Below, in pieces: positions 45,224-53,633 of a DNA stretch of 64,000 nt. The position numbers were made by a program, and so were the translations under genes. Origin of the DNA: Nocardioidaceae bacterium (GTDB lineage: Bacteria; Actinomycetota; Actinomycetes; Propionibacteriales; Nocardioidaceae); contig JAUJOD010000001.1 of NCBI GenBank assembly GCA_030447865.1, positions 854,909-918,908 of the forward strand. Direction: 5' to 3'. The notes beneath the pieces are model-generated. The model did no database searches. It was not told the DNA's origin and was given only the letters and a program-made list of their open reading frames with translations. Each line of letters starts with the position of its first letter. Within the stretch, counting starts at the first letter, position 1.

Positions 45224-46254
45224 CCTGACGCCAGCTCGACCATCGGCCGCAGCAGGGCGCTCCGACCACCACGCCAAGAGTCGAGCAGCCGCCCGGCGGC
45301 TAGACCGTCGATGGCGAGGCACGTCGCGGCACCGAAGAGCACGTCCGGCTCGCATTCCGGCTCGTCGGAGACGAGGGCGCCGCACATCTCCCGAACGGCC
45401 ACCTGCTCGTGTACGGCGTCCGCCTCGACGTGCTCGTCGAAGTAGCGCGCGGCCTCGTCGCCGTACCCCAACCGGCGCACGCCGGCGGCATAGCGGCGGT
45501 TCGGCAGCGCGCTGGTGGCCTCGAACGCCGCGAGGTGCCCGGCCGCCGCGCCCCGCAGGCGCCGGTGCAGGCCGAACAGTGACATCGCGTTGCTGGCCGC
45601 GAGCGTGTAGCCGGGCACCACGTCGACGTAGGCGCCGTACGTGCTGTCGAGGCCGCAGCGCGTCATCGTCTGAGCGAACAGGGTCGAGTGCATGTCGCCC
45701 GCCCGGCCCGCGCCGTACTCGTCGAACTGGATCTCCATCAGTGCGACCTTGGCGCGTCCGCGCAGCCGTGGGACCGCCCAGGTGTGCGGATCGGCCTCTT
45801 TGAGGTGGTAGACGCTGCGGTGGACAAGCAGCTCACGGAGCTGTGTGGTCGTGATCTCGCGTTGCACGTACTGCGCGAGGCGAGGTGAGTCGTCGTCGCT
45901 CATCATGGCGAACAGCCGCTCGGCGATGGGCTCCTCGATGTTGAGCCGTTTCTCGACTTCCACGCGGGTGAGTTCCCGCAGCTCAGCCTCGAAGCGCCGC
46001 TCGAGGTGGCCCCTGACCGCTATCACCTGGGGTGACCATTCGGCTCGCGGGTCCACATCGTCGAAGCCCTGGTAATGCAGTTCGTACAGCAGCCAAAGCG
46101 CCAGCTGGGCATCGTCGCAGTCCAGCAGCGGGCTGGTGTGGGAGTCAACTGCCCCTGTCACCTGATCGACAGCTAGGCCGACGTCCACCCCTCGCAGGCT
46201 TTGGAGAGCCTCGGTGATCGGGCCGCGCGGCTCAGGCAACCGCATGCGGCTCAC
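45220..46254 (-). CDS. Iron-dependent heme-oxygenase-like (HDO) redox enzyme
   Basis: The 344-residue protein recalls the iron-containing redox enzyme family, with a heme-oxygenase-like fold holding a non-heme di-iron site. A group of acidic and His residues spaced like HDO ligands is seen: E174 and D178/E179 in LMEIQFDEYG, H189, E245, and H275/D279/H282 in DEHVEADAVHEQ. Characterised HDOs cleave or oxidise C-C and C-N bonds in natural-product pathways. The reaction here is unknown. The start is GTG at 46254 or ATG at 46245; neither has a strong ribosome site. It is the first gene of the three-gene operon and lies just after tRNA-Asp. Confidence 0.82.
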   Translation of the reverse strand: MSRMRLPEPRGPITEALQSLRGVDVGLAVDQVTGAVDSHTSPLLDCDDAQLALWLLYELHYQGFDDVDPRAEWSPQVIAVRGHLERRFEAELRELTRVEVEKRLNIEEPIAERLFAMMSDDDSPRLAQYVQREITTTQLRELLVHRSVYHLKEADPHTWAVPRLRGRAKVALMEIQFDEYGAGRAGDMHSTLFAQTMTRCGLDSTYGAYVDVVPGYTLAASNAMSLFGLHRRLRGAAAGHLAAFEATSALPNRRYAAGVRRLGYGDEAARYFDEHVEADAVHEQVAVREMCGALVSDEPECEPDVLFGAATCLAIDGLAAGRLLDSWRGGRSALLRPMVELASG

Positions 46255-46328
46255 CCGGGATTGGCCAGCGCGTCATGGCGCAAGGGTACAAGGCAGCAGT
46301 TCTTGTCCACGCCAGCAAGCGGCAGCAG

Positions 46329-46402
46329 CGACCCCGACGGGACTCGAACCCGCGGCCTTCGCCGTGACAGGGCGACGCGCTAACCAGCTGCGCTACGGGG
46401 CC
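46329..46402 (-). tRNA. tRNA-Asp (GTC)
   Basis: A 74-nt cloverleaf lies on the minus strand. The acceptor GGCCCCG pairs with CGGGGTC, and discriminator G73 is as expected for Asp. The anticodon loop CTGTCAC gives GTC, and the T arm is GCGGG-TTCGAGT-CCCGT. No CCA is encoded. It lies 73 nt downstream of tRNA-Glu. Confidence 0.96.
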
Positions 46403-46475
46403 AGGTTGTGGCGTTCCTGGGTCTCGACAAGCTCGACCGAGTACGCCGTTTCACGCGCCACGATAGCGCACGAAG

Positions 46476-46548
46476 CACCCCCAACGGGATTCGAACCCGT
46501 GCTACCGCCGTGAAAGGGCGACGTCCTAGGCCACTAGACGATGGGGGC
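46476..46548 (-). tRNA. tRNA-Glu (TTC)
   Basis: A 73-nt cloverleaf lies on the minus strand. The acceptor GCCCCCA pairs with TGGGGGT (with a terminal G-U), and the discriminator is G. The anticodon loop CTTTCAC gives TTC, and the T arm is CACGGG-TTCGAAT-CCCGT. It is first of the Glu-Asp pair. Confidence 0.96.
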
Positions 46549-46643
46549 CCAAGTCCGGGCATCGAGACGCGATGCCGTCGGGGACCGCACAAGCATAGGG
46601 GAACCCACGCCTGCACCGAACATCATGCGCGGTGCCGGCCACC

Positions 46644-47363
46644 TCAAGACCCGTCCCGGTCATGGGAGCGGCCCCGGTCGGCTCGGGAGCGTCGCATCGC
46701 GGACAGGCCGACCAGGCGGGTGATCACCATCGCGATGTAGAGCACGCCGGCGAGCTGTTCGATCATCGACACCGATCGGGCGAACGGCTTCACCGGCACT
46801 ACGTCGCTCAGCCCGGTGCTGGTCAAGGTGGCGAAGCTCAGGTACAGCAGCTCCATCCAGCTGCGTTGCGCCTCCGGCTCGATCGCCGCGATGAAGCTTC
46901 CCGGCGCAAGGTACTGGACGAGCACGTACACGTAGGCAAAGCCCCACGCCACCAGGGTGAACGTGGCGCCGACGGCGAACATCTCATCGGTGGTGACCAG
47001 CTCGTCGGCGAACATGTATCGGATCAGGCCGACTGCCGTGTAGAAGTACAGCGCCGCCTGGAACGCCGCGCTCCACGGAGTGAGCCACGCAGCGGAGGAG
47101 ACGATTTGGGCGACGAGCAGCACCACCGCGGGCGCGCCCAGCGCGATGCTGATCCAGGTGAACGACGGGGTACGACGCACGGCCAGCACCGCGAGCGCCA
47201 GCACCACGATGCCCAGCACCGCGAACGCCGCCCGGCCCTCTCTGGTGCCCTCCATGAACGGGTAGAGCAGAACGCCTGCCAGCTGGACGAGAAGCAGAAG
47301 GGCAGAGGGCGTGTCCCTCGCCCGCTGCAGCAACGAGGTGCCCGCTTTGGATGCCGACGACAT
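46644..47363 (-). CDS. Two-helix-pore ion channel protein with atypical filter
   Basis: The 239-residue membrane protein has about four N-terminal hydrophobic segments (20-36, 45-62, 68-90, 97-115), one near 132-150, then a pore unit. The pore unit is LYLSFATLTSTGLSDVVP followed by a last helix (EQLAGVLYIAMVITRLVGL), the layout of Ion_trans_2 channels. The selectivity filter reads TSTGLSD rather than TVGYGD, so potassium selectivity is doubtful. ATG at 47363. The C-terminus is short and charged; no RCK domain is seen. Confidence 0.82.
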   Translation of the reverse strand: MSSASKAGTSLLQRARDTPSALLLLVQLAGVLLYPFMEGTREGRAAFAVLGIVVLALAVLAVRRTPSFTWISIALGAPAVVLLVAQIVSSAAWLTPWSAAFQAALYFYTAVGLIRYMFADELVTTDEMFAVGATFTLVAWGFAYVYVLVQYLAPGSFIAAIEPEAQRSWMELLYLSFATLTSTGLSDVVPVKPFARSVSMIEQLAGVLYIAMVITRLVGLSAMRRSRADRGRSHDRDGS

Positions 47364-47405
47364 GGCGACGAGGCTAGCCGCAGCGACGCCGCTACGCTGG
47401 CGGGC

Positions 47406-47753
47406 ATGGTGGAGCTCGGCCCAGTGGAGTTCGAGGAGCTCGTTGCTGTCGCACTCGACGATCTCCCCGCCGAGATCGGTGAGCTGATGGATAACGTTGC
47501 GATCTTCGTGGAAGACGCGCCTGCCGACGGTGAGGACCTGCTCGGCCTCTACGAGGGGGTGCCGTTGACCGAGCGGTCAGGGGCTTACCTGCTGGCCACG
47601 CCTGACCGCATTACGATCTTCCGGCTGCCGATCCTGGCGATCTGCGAAACACCGGACGAGGTGAAGGAGCAGGTGCAGGTGACGGTGGCGCATGAGATCG
47701 GGCACCACTTCGGCATCGACGACCTGCGTCTGCATGACCTCGGATACGCCTGA
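47406..47753 (+). CDS. Minimal zinc metallopeptidase family protein (zincin)
   Basis: The 115-residue protein is of the small metallopeptidase family common in actinobacteria. VAHEIGHHFGID carries the HExxH zinc site close to the C-terminus. Upstream are the conserved VAIFVEDAP and LLGLYEGVPLTER segments. The small size leaves just the catalytic core; its substrates are unknown. ATG at 47406 is chosen; the open frame upstream covers the divergent channel gene. The next gene starts 16 nt later in the same direction. Confidence 0.9.
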   Translation: MVELGPVEFEELVAVALDDLPAEIGELMDNVAIFVEDAPADGEDLLGLYEGVPLTERSGAYLLATPDRITIFRLPILAICETPDEVKEQVQVTVAHEIGHHFGIDDLRLHDLGYA

Positions 47754-47769
47754 GTGGGGGAGAGGCATC

Positions 47770-48990
47770 ATGACACCTCGCAGCCGCCGGCTGCTCGCCG
47801 TACTGACGACAGCCGCAGGTGTGCTGTTGGCCGCCGGGTGCACTGATACGTCGGCCGGCAACGGGACTGACGGCACTGACACCCCCACGTCGGCGGTGAG
47901 CAGCACATCCGCGGCGACCACCTCCGAGCAGACCACATCAGGGGATGCCACCGGCTCTCCCACTCAGCCGACCGAGTCCGCCCAGCCGCAGCCCGCCGCG
48001 GTGACGGTCACGTCGCTGCCGGAGGACATCGACCTCACCGATAGCCGGGTGATTGCCGAGAATCTCCAGGTCCCGTGGGGCATCGCGTTCCTCCCGGACG
48101 GCGACGCGCTGGTCACCGAACGCGACACCGCCCGCCTGCTCCGGGTGAGTGCAGACGGCGATGTCACTCCTCTCGGCACAGTGCCAGGGGTCACCCCAAC
48201 CTCAGAGGGCGGCTTGCTGGGTGTCGCGGTCTCCCCGACGTACGCCGACGACGAGACCGTGTTCATCTACGTCACGACCGAGGCCGACAACCGGGTGCTG
48301 TCTGGCACGGTGGAGGATCTGGTCGAGGGCCGTGGGACGCCGGTCGTGACCGGCATCCCCCGAGGTGATGTGCACAACGGTGGCCGGGTGGAGTTCGGGC
48401 CCGACGAGAAGCTGTATGTCACAACCGGGGAGGCCAACCAGCCTGACCTGGCCCAGGACCTCGAATCGCTTGGCGGGAAGATCTTGCGAGTCAACCCCGA
48501 CGGGTCGATACCGACTGACAACCCGTTCGACGGCTCGCCGGTGTGGTCCTACGGTCACCGCAACGTGCAAGGCATCGCCTGGGACGACGAGGGCCGGATG
48601 TGGGAGACCGAGTTCGGCAGCCAGGTATGGGACGAGGTCAACCTGATCGAGCCGGGTAAGAACTACGGCTGGCCCGATGTCGAGGGTACCGGCAACCTCG
48701 AGGGCATGACCAATCCGTATGCCGTCTTCAGCACCTTTGCGGCCTCCCCCTCGGGCGTGGCGTACGCCGACGGCGCCCTGTGGCTGGGAGCGCTGCAGGG
48801 CGAGACGACGTGGCGGGTGCCGGTGAAGTCAGAGGGGCTGGGCACGCCGAAAGCGGTGCGGCTGGCCGAGGCCCGCACCCGGACGGTTGTTCTGGCACCC
48901 GACGGCTCCCTGTGGGTGACCACCAGTGAGACCGACAGACGCGCCACCCCTGAGGCGGGCGACGACAGGATCTTCGAGGTCGAGCCGTGA
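47770..48990 (+). CDS. Secreted PQQ-type sugar (glucose/sorbosone) dehydrogenase lipoprotein
   Basis: The 406-residue exported protein has a signal peptide with lipobox LLAAGC (Cys about 24). A Ser/Thr-rich linker of about 60 residues precedes a six-bladed beta-propeller of the soluble glucose dehydrogenase/sorbosone dehydrogenase group. Typical parts are PWGIAFLPDGDALVTERD, EGGLLGVAVSP, HNGGRVEFGPDEKLYVTTGE and YGHRNVQGIAWD. Such enzymes oxidise sugars with PQQ, but some homologues are only binding proteins. ATG at 47770 follows a gggggag box. Confidence 0.88.
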   Translation: MTPRSRRLLAVLTTAAGVLLAAGCTDTSAGNGTDGTDTPTSAVSSTSAATTSEQTTSGDATGSPTQPTESAQPQPAAVTVTSLPEDIDLTDSRVIAENLQVPWGIAFLPDGDALVTERDTARLLRVSADGDVTPLGTVPGVTPTSEGGLLGVAVSPTYADDETVFIYVTTEADNRVLSGTVEDLVEGRGTPVVTGIPRGDVHNGGRVEFGPDEKLYVTTGEANQPDLAQDLESLGGKILRVNPDGSIPTDNPFDGSPVWSYGHRNVQGIAWDDEGRMWETEFGSQVWDEVNLIEPGKNYGWPDVEGTGNLEGMTNPYAVFSTFAASPSGVAYADGALWLGALQGETTWRVPVKSEGLGTPKAVRLAEARTRTVVLAPDGSLWVTTSETDRRATPEAGDDRIFEVEP

Positions 48991-49046
48991 CCCGCCGGGT
49001 CCGTTCCGCGATGCCGCCTGGGCAGTGGGGGGTGTAGAAAAGCCTC

Positions 49047-50708
49047 GTGACGTCTGACGCGCTCGTCCTGGGACCCTTGCTGCGGTACGTCGACGAGAGA
49101 TCGGCCGCCATCTGGGTGGAGTCCGCCCGAGCCGCGCAGGTCGCGGTGACCGCAGCGGGCCGCACCTGGACGGCTGCCACCTTCACTGCGCACGGACACC
49201 ACTACGCGCTCGTCGACGTGGACGGTCTGGAGCCCGGGTCGATGCAGGACTACACCGTCGAGATCGACGGTGCACGGGTGTGGCCGCCCCCGGACTCGCC
49301 GTACCCGCCGAGCCGGATCGCGACGCTCGACTTCAGCAAGCCGCTGCGGATGGCCTTCGGCTCCTGCCGCACGAGCGTCCCCCACGACAGGGCGGGCAAT
49401 CGCACCCACGGCGTCGACGCACTGCGGGCGTATGCGCTCAAGATGGCCAGCGGTGACCACGAGAAGTGGCCGGACATGGTGCTGTTCCTTGGCGACCAGG
49501 TCTACGCCGACGAGACGTCGGACGCGATGCAGGAGTTCATCGCCGCTCGTCGCGACATCGACGAGGATCCTGGTGAGGAGCTGAAGGACTACGAGGAGTA
49601 CACCCACCTCTACCAGCTCGCCTGGACAGATCCCGCGAATCGGTGGCTGCTGTCGACGCTGCCAAGCTTGATGATCTTTGACGACCACGACATCCGAGAC
49701 GACTGGAACACCTCAGCCACCGAGCGCGAGCAGATGGCGGCGACGCCGTGGTGGCAGGAGCGGATCGTCGGCGGCCTGGGGTCGTACTGGGTCTACCAGC
49801 ACCTCGGCAACCTTTCCCCCGGCCACCGGCAGGCGGACCCCCTCTGGCAGCTGATCGTGGCGGGGCGCGAATCGGGCCGAGAGGTCGACGTGACCGCGGC
49901 GCTCGACGAGCTCGCCGACCGCGCCGACAAGCAACCCGACAGCTACCGCTGGAGCTACTCCCATGACCTGGGTGACACCCGGCTGATCGTTGTCGACTCG
50001 CGCGCCGCGCGGGTGCTCGCGCCCGATCGACGCTCCATGCTGGACGACTTGGAGATGCAGTGGCTTAACGAGCGCGTGCAGGGCGGCTTCGACCACCTTC
50101 TCATCGGTACGTCGCTGCCGTTCCTGCTGTCGCACGGCCTGCACAACCTCGAGGCGTGGAGCGAGGCCGTCGCAGGAGGAGCGTGGGGCCAGCGCGCAGC
50201 CAAGCTGGGCGAGCGGCTCCGGCAGGGCGCGGACTTCGAGCACTGGGCGGCGTTCCAGCAGGGCTTCCTCGAGGTCGCCTCGATGGTGCTCGAGGTCGCG
50301 GACGGCAAGCGCGGTGCTCCGCCTGCCACCGTGACGTTCCTTTCCGGCGACGTCCACCATTCCTACGTCGCGGAAGTCAGCCCGGACGGCCGCAAGACCC
50401 GCGTTCTGCAGGCGGTGTGCTCACCCATCCGTAACCCGCTGCCACGCGCGATCCGGTACGGGATGGCGTTTCTCGCCTACGGGCTGGCGGCGCCACTCGG
50501 ACGGCTGGCGCGTCGGGCTCGGGTGCCAGATCCGCCGTTTGGGTGGCGCAACATCGAGGGGCCATGGTTCGACAACATGCTGGCGACGTTGGAGGTCAAT
50601 GGACGCCACCTGAGGATGCGCTGGGAGAAGGGTGTTGTCGAGCGAGGCGACGACGACCACCCGAGTCTGGAGGTCGTGTCCGACATCGAGATCGAGCCGG
50701 TGGCCTGA
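49047..50708 (+). CDS. PhoD-family phosphodiesterase/phosphatase
   Basis: The 553-residue protein of the PhoD/PAP-like metallophosphoesterase family hydrolyses phosphate mono- or diesters. An N-terminal Fn3-like beta domain (about 1-90) is followed by the catalytic domain with FGSCR, LFLGDQVYADE, MIFDDHDIRDDWN and FLSGDVHHSYVAEV, which hold the metal ligands. No signal peptide or Tat motif is visible, so it may be intracellular, unlike classical PhoD. GTG start. The stop overlaps the next gene start (TGATG). The pst operon is nearby but separate. Confidence 0.9.
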   Translation: MTSDALVLGPLLRYVDERSAAIWVESARAAQVAVTAAGRTWTAATFTAHGHHYALVDVDGLEPGSMQDYTVEIDGARVWPPPDSPYPPSRIATLDFSKPLRMAFGSCRTSVPHDRAGNRTHGVDALRAYALKMASGDHEKWPDMVLFLGDQVYADETSDAMQEFIAARRDIDEDPGEELKDYEEYTHLYQLAWTDPANRWLLSTLPSLMIFDDHDIRDDWNTSATEREQMAATPWWQERIVGGLGSYWVYQHLGNLSPGHRQADPLWQLIVAGRESGREVDVTAALDELADRADKQPDSYRWSYSHDLGDTRLIVVDSRAARVLAPDRRSMLDDLEMQWLNERVQGGFDHLLIGTSLPFLLSHGLHNLEAWSEAVAGGAWGQRAAKLGERLRQGADFEHWAAFQQGFLEVASMVLEVADGKRGAPPATVTFLSGDVHHSYVAEVSPDGRKTRVLQAVCSPIRNPLPRAIRYGMAFLAYGLAAPLGRLARRARVPDPPFGWRNIEGPWFDNMLATLEVNGRHLRMRWEKGVVERGDDDHPSLEVVSDIEIEPVA

Positions 50709-51070
50709 TGTTCACGCGCCTGCACCACATGCTGCTGACGATGCCGGGTGGTGAGGAGTCTGCTGCTCGAGCGTTCTACGGCGACGTGCTGGGCATGACC
50801 GAGGTCGACAAGCCGCCTGTGTTGGCGGCTCGGGGTGGTGCCTGGTTCCGCGCCGGCGACGTCGAGTTGCACCTTGGCGTGGAGGAGGACTTCCGCCCGG
50901 CCCGCAAGGGCCACCCCGGCGTCCTGGTCGACGACCTCGACGCTGTCGTACGCCGCCTGCGTGCGGCGGGGCAGGACGTCGAGTGGGACGGCGACTTCCC
51001 CGGTTATCGCCGCGTCTACGCCAACGACCCCTTCGGCAACCGGCTCGAGTTCCTCGAGTCTTCGGACTAA
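50708..51070 (+). CDS. Glyoxalase/VOC-fold protein
   Basis: This 120-residue vicinal-oxygen-chelate fold protein has two beta-alpha-beta modules. It reads LHHMLLTMPGGEESAARAFY GDVLGMTEV at the start (the first 20 and next 9 residues) and ends RVYANDPFGNRLEFLE. The usual metal ligands can be placed at His about 6, His in VELHLGV and Glu near the end. VOC proteins range from glyoxalases to antibiotic-binding and dioxygenase enzymes; the role is open. It starts within the phosphatase stop codon (TGATG), so it is translationally coupled to it. Confidence 0.85.
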   Translation: MFTRLHHMLLTMPGGEESAARAFYGDVLGMTEVDKPPVLAARGGAWFRAGDVELHLGVEEDFRPARKGHPGVLVDDLDAVVRRLRAAGQDVEWDGDFPGYRRVYANDPFGNRLEFLESSD

Positions 51071-51200
51071 TCAGCCTGATACCGCGCCCGACTAGGAGAC
51101 AGCGGACCTCTGGCGCAAGAGCGAGTAGGCACCGTCCGGGCGCCTGAAGATTGTCGGTTGCGATAATAACTTACTTGACTGGTAGCACACGCTTGATGTC

Positions 51201-51938
51201 GTGGAAGTGGTCACCGGGATCGAGCGTCCCGACCTGGAGGCTGAGTGCCGTGAAGCGTTCCGAGGCAACTGGCCGGAGTTCGTCTTTCACGACGCGATCA
51301 CCAAGAAGTACATCGATCGCACGCACCTCTATTTCCCCAGACTGGACATCCTCCTGTTGGACCAGGGACGTGTTCTAGCGGGAGGATGGGGCGTTGCCCT
51401 GAGCTGGGACGGAAGCCTCACTGATCTCCCGGAAGGCTACGACGGTGCCCTGGAGCGGGCGGTGGAGGGCCATGAGGCCGGGCAGTCGGTGAACACCCTC
51501 TGCCTGATGGCGATAGCCGTGTCCAGCGAACAGAAGCGCCGTGGACTGGCCGCTGCTGTGATTACCGCCCTGCGTGAACGGGGCGCGGAACAACAACTCG
51601 TTAACGTGATTGCTCCTGTGCGGCCGACGCTGAAGCCGCAGTACCCACTCGCCACAATGGAGCGGTTTGCCTCCTGGCGACGCCTCGACGGACAACACTT
51701 AGACCCATGGGTGCGTACACATCTGCGAATGGGCGCCAAGATCTTGGGGACCGCTGCGCGATCCCAGGTCATTCGCGGTTCAGTGGCTGATTGGGAGCAG
51801 TGGACAGGCATGGCCTTCCCTGACTCTGGGGAGTACGTCGTTCCTGGCGCGCTCGGGCTCGTCCATATCGACCGCGATGCTGATCAAGGTGTGTACGAAG
51901 AAGACAACCTCTGGATTCAACACATCAGCTTGGAGTAA
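51201..51938 (+). CDS. GNAT-type acetyltransferase-like protein
   Basis: The 245-residue protein contains the acetyl-CoA-binding pattern AIAVSSEQKRRGLAAAVITA of GNAT enzymes. A C-terminal half of about 100 residues is specific to this protein. The substrate is unknown. GTG at 51201; no strong ribosome site. The upstream sequence is AT-richer than average (gcgataataacttacttgac), which fits a promoter, though spacing is unclear. Codon use is slightly less GC-biased than neighbours, so transfer is possible. Confidence 0.75.
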   Translation: MEVVTGIERPDLEAECREAFRGNWPEFVFHDAITKKYIDRTHLYFPRLDILLLDQGRVLAGGWGVALSWDGSLTDLPEGYDGALERAVEGHEAGQSVNTLCLMAIAVSSEQKRRGLAAAVITALRERGAEQQLVNVIAPVRPTLKPQYPLATMERFASWRRLDGQHLDPWVRTHLRMGAKILGTAARSQVIRGSVADWEQWTGMAFPDSGEYVVPGALGLVHIDRDADQGVYEEDNLWIQHISLE

Positions 51939-52050
51939 CTCACCGTTCAACGCTTCGGTGGCGTGGCGGCTTGGGCATGACACGTCTCGAGCACCGCATT
52001 CCACCGCGCAAGCCCGAAGTTTGTCGGTGGGCTGGTCTATTGTCGTATGC

Positions 52051-53604
52051 ATGTTCGAGCCAGTGATCAGAGACGACGAGGGTCGGGTGATCGACCCGCG
52101 CGACCTGCCCCCGACACGGGGTATGTCGCTGTTTTGCGCGTCGCAGCTGGACCGGTTCACTTCGGTGCTGTCAGCGAACGTGGAAGCCCTCGAAGAAGAC
52201 AACCAGCTCGAGCTGGGTGCCGAGCTGACGTCGTGTGTGGCGACCCTGGAGTGGTTGAAGTGCCGGGTCGCGTCAAGTCTGGGAGTCAAGGACGCCACCG
52301 ACCCGGTCGTGGCGCACACCGCCGCAGCCGGCCGCGGGCGGCCGATCATGCGGACCCTTGGTGGTGACGGCACCCCGGCGGTGTCGGAGTTCCTGGTCCC
52401 AGAGGTCGCGTTGGCGTTCGGGTGCTCCGAACGTGACGCCACCAGCTACCTCGCCGTGGGCCTGGATCTGCGGTTCCGGTTGCGGTGCACCAACGCCGAG
52501 TTCGGCGGTGGCCGGATCAGCTACGGCCACGCCAAGGTGATCTCCGAGGCCACCCGGCACCTACCCGTTGACGCCGCGGAAGCCCTTGACGGTGTGCTGG
52601 CCGACGCCGCGACCACCCGCACCCCCGCCCGGTTGCGGATCCTGGCCCGCCGCAAAGCCGCCGCCGCCGACCCGACCGGGCTCGCCGACCGGCACAGCGA
52701 CGCGATGAGCAACCGCGGGACGGCGATGTTCAGCATCGGTGACGGCATGGGCAGCTTCTGCCTCACCACCTCCTTGACGGCGGCGGTCGCGGTCGCCGAC
52801 CAGATCGACGAATGGGCCGCCAAACTCCGCACCCTGCAACCGCAGCTCCCGCTTGACGCGCACCGCGCCGACGCCGCCACCCGGCTCCTGCTCGGCCAGC
52901 ACCCCCTCACCGGTCACAACCTGTTGGCAACCACGGCCACGCACACCCCTGACCGCCCACCCACTCCCCCCGGTCCGCCCGGTCCCCCCGGGACCGTCGC
53001 GTCGGCGGGAGAAGGCTCAAGCTGCGCCATGGTGCCGGACGGCGCTCCTGCGGGCGACCCAGCCTGGTTGCCGGCCCGCACCGAGCTGCGGGTCACGATG
53101 ACCGCTGACACCCTGCTCGGCCTCGACGACGACACCTGCGACCTCGACGGCCACGGCCCGATCACCGCAACCCAAGCCCGCCACCTCGCCCTCCGATCAG
53201 CCCCGGTCACCCTGCGCCGGGTGTTCACCGACCCCGCCGACAACTCCATCCTGTTCCTCGACGCCAACCGCTACCGGTTCACCCGTGACCAGATCGCCTG
53301 CATCACCACCCTGCACCCCTACTCCACCTTCCCCGGCGCCACCACCCCAGCGACCAGATGCGACATCGACCACCTCAACGAGTACCGCACCGGGCCACCG
53401 GCCAATGCCGACCAGGCAGCCCGATCCGGCGACCCTCCCGGGCAGACCGTGGTGAGGAACGGTCAGCCCCTCGGCCGCCGACATCACCGTCCAAAGACCC
53501 ACGGCGGCTGGAAAGCCCGGCGCGACACCGACGACCCGCACAGCATCCACTGGACCAGCGCACGTGGGCGCACCTACATCGTCAACGACACCGACGGCGC
53601 TTGA
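52051..53604 (+). CDS. DUF222/HNH endonuclease domain protein (13E12-type)
   Basis: The 517-residue protein is of a family highly repeated in actinobacteria. The N-terminal DUF222 region (about 1-330) is helical (EVALAFGCSERDATSYLAVG; RISYGHAKVISEATRHLP). A linker with a collagen-like TPPGPPGPPGT (about 367-377) follows. The C-terminal HNH part has RCDIDHLNEY and the second His in GRRHHRPKTHGGW. HNH domains nick or cut DNA; these genes may be selfish or defence-related. ATG at 52051 is chosen. The upstream frame is open but lacks a ribosome site. Confidence 0.9.
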   Translation: MFEPVIRDDEGRVIDPRDLPPTRGMSLFCASQLDRFTSVLSANVEALEEDNQLELGAELTSCVATLEWLKCRVASSLGVKDATDPVVAHTAAAGRGRPIMRTLGGDGTPAVSEFLVPEVALAFGCSERDATSYLAVGLDLRFRLRCTNAEFGGGRISYGHAKVISEATRHLPVDAAEALDGVLADAATTRTPARLRILARRKAAAADPTGLADRHSDAMSNRGTAMFSIGDGMGSFCLTTSLTAAVAVADQIDEWAAKLRTLQPQLPLDAHRADAATRLLLGQHPLTGHNLLATTATHTPDRPPTPPGPPGPPGTVASAGEGSSCAMVPDGAPAGDPAWLPARTELRVTMTADTLLGLDDDTCDLDGHGPITATQARHLALRSAPVTLRRVFTDPADNSILFLDANRYRFTRDQIACITTLHPYSTFPGATTPATRCDIDHLNEYRTGPPANADQAARSGDPPGQTVVRNGQPLGRRHHRPKTHGGWKARRDTDDPHSIHWTSARGRTYIVNDTDGA

Positions 53605-53633
53605 TCCTCCCGCTCATCCGGGGTCGTCGGGCC

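Noticed and set aside
43456-46402. Integration of a mobile element at tRNA-Asp or tRNA-Phe
   Set aside because: No integrase gene and no duplicate of a tRNA 3' end were found at the other border.
46632-47753. Long N-terminal extension of the small metallopeptidase
   Set aside because: It runs antisense through the ion channel gene and is of low complexity. ATG at 47406 gives the family length.
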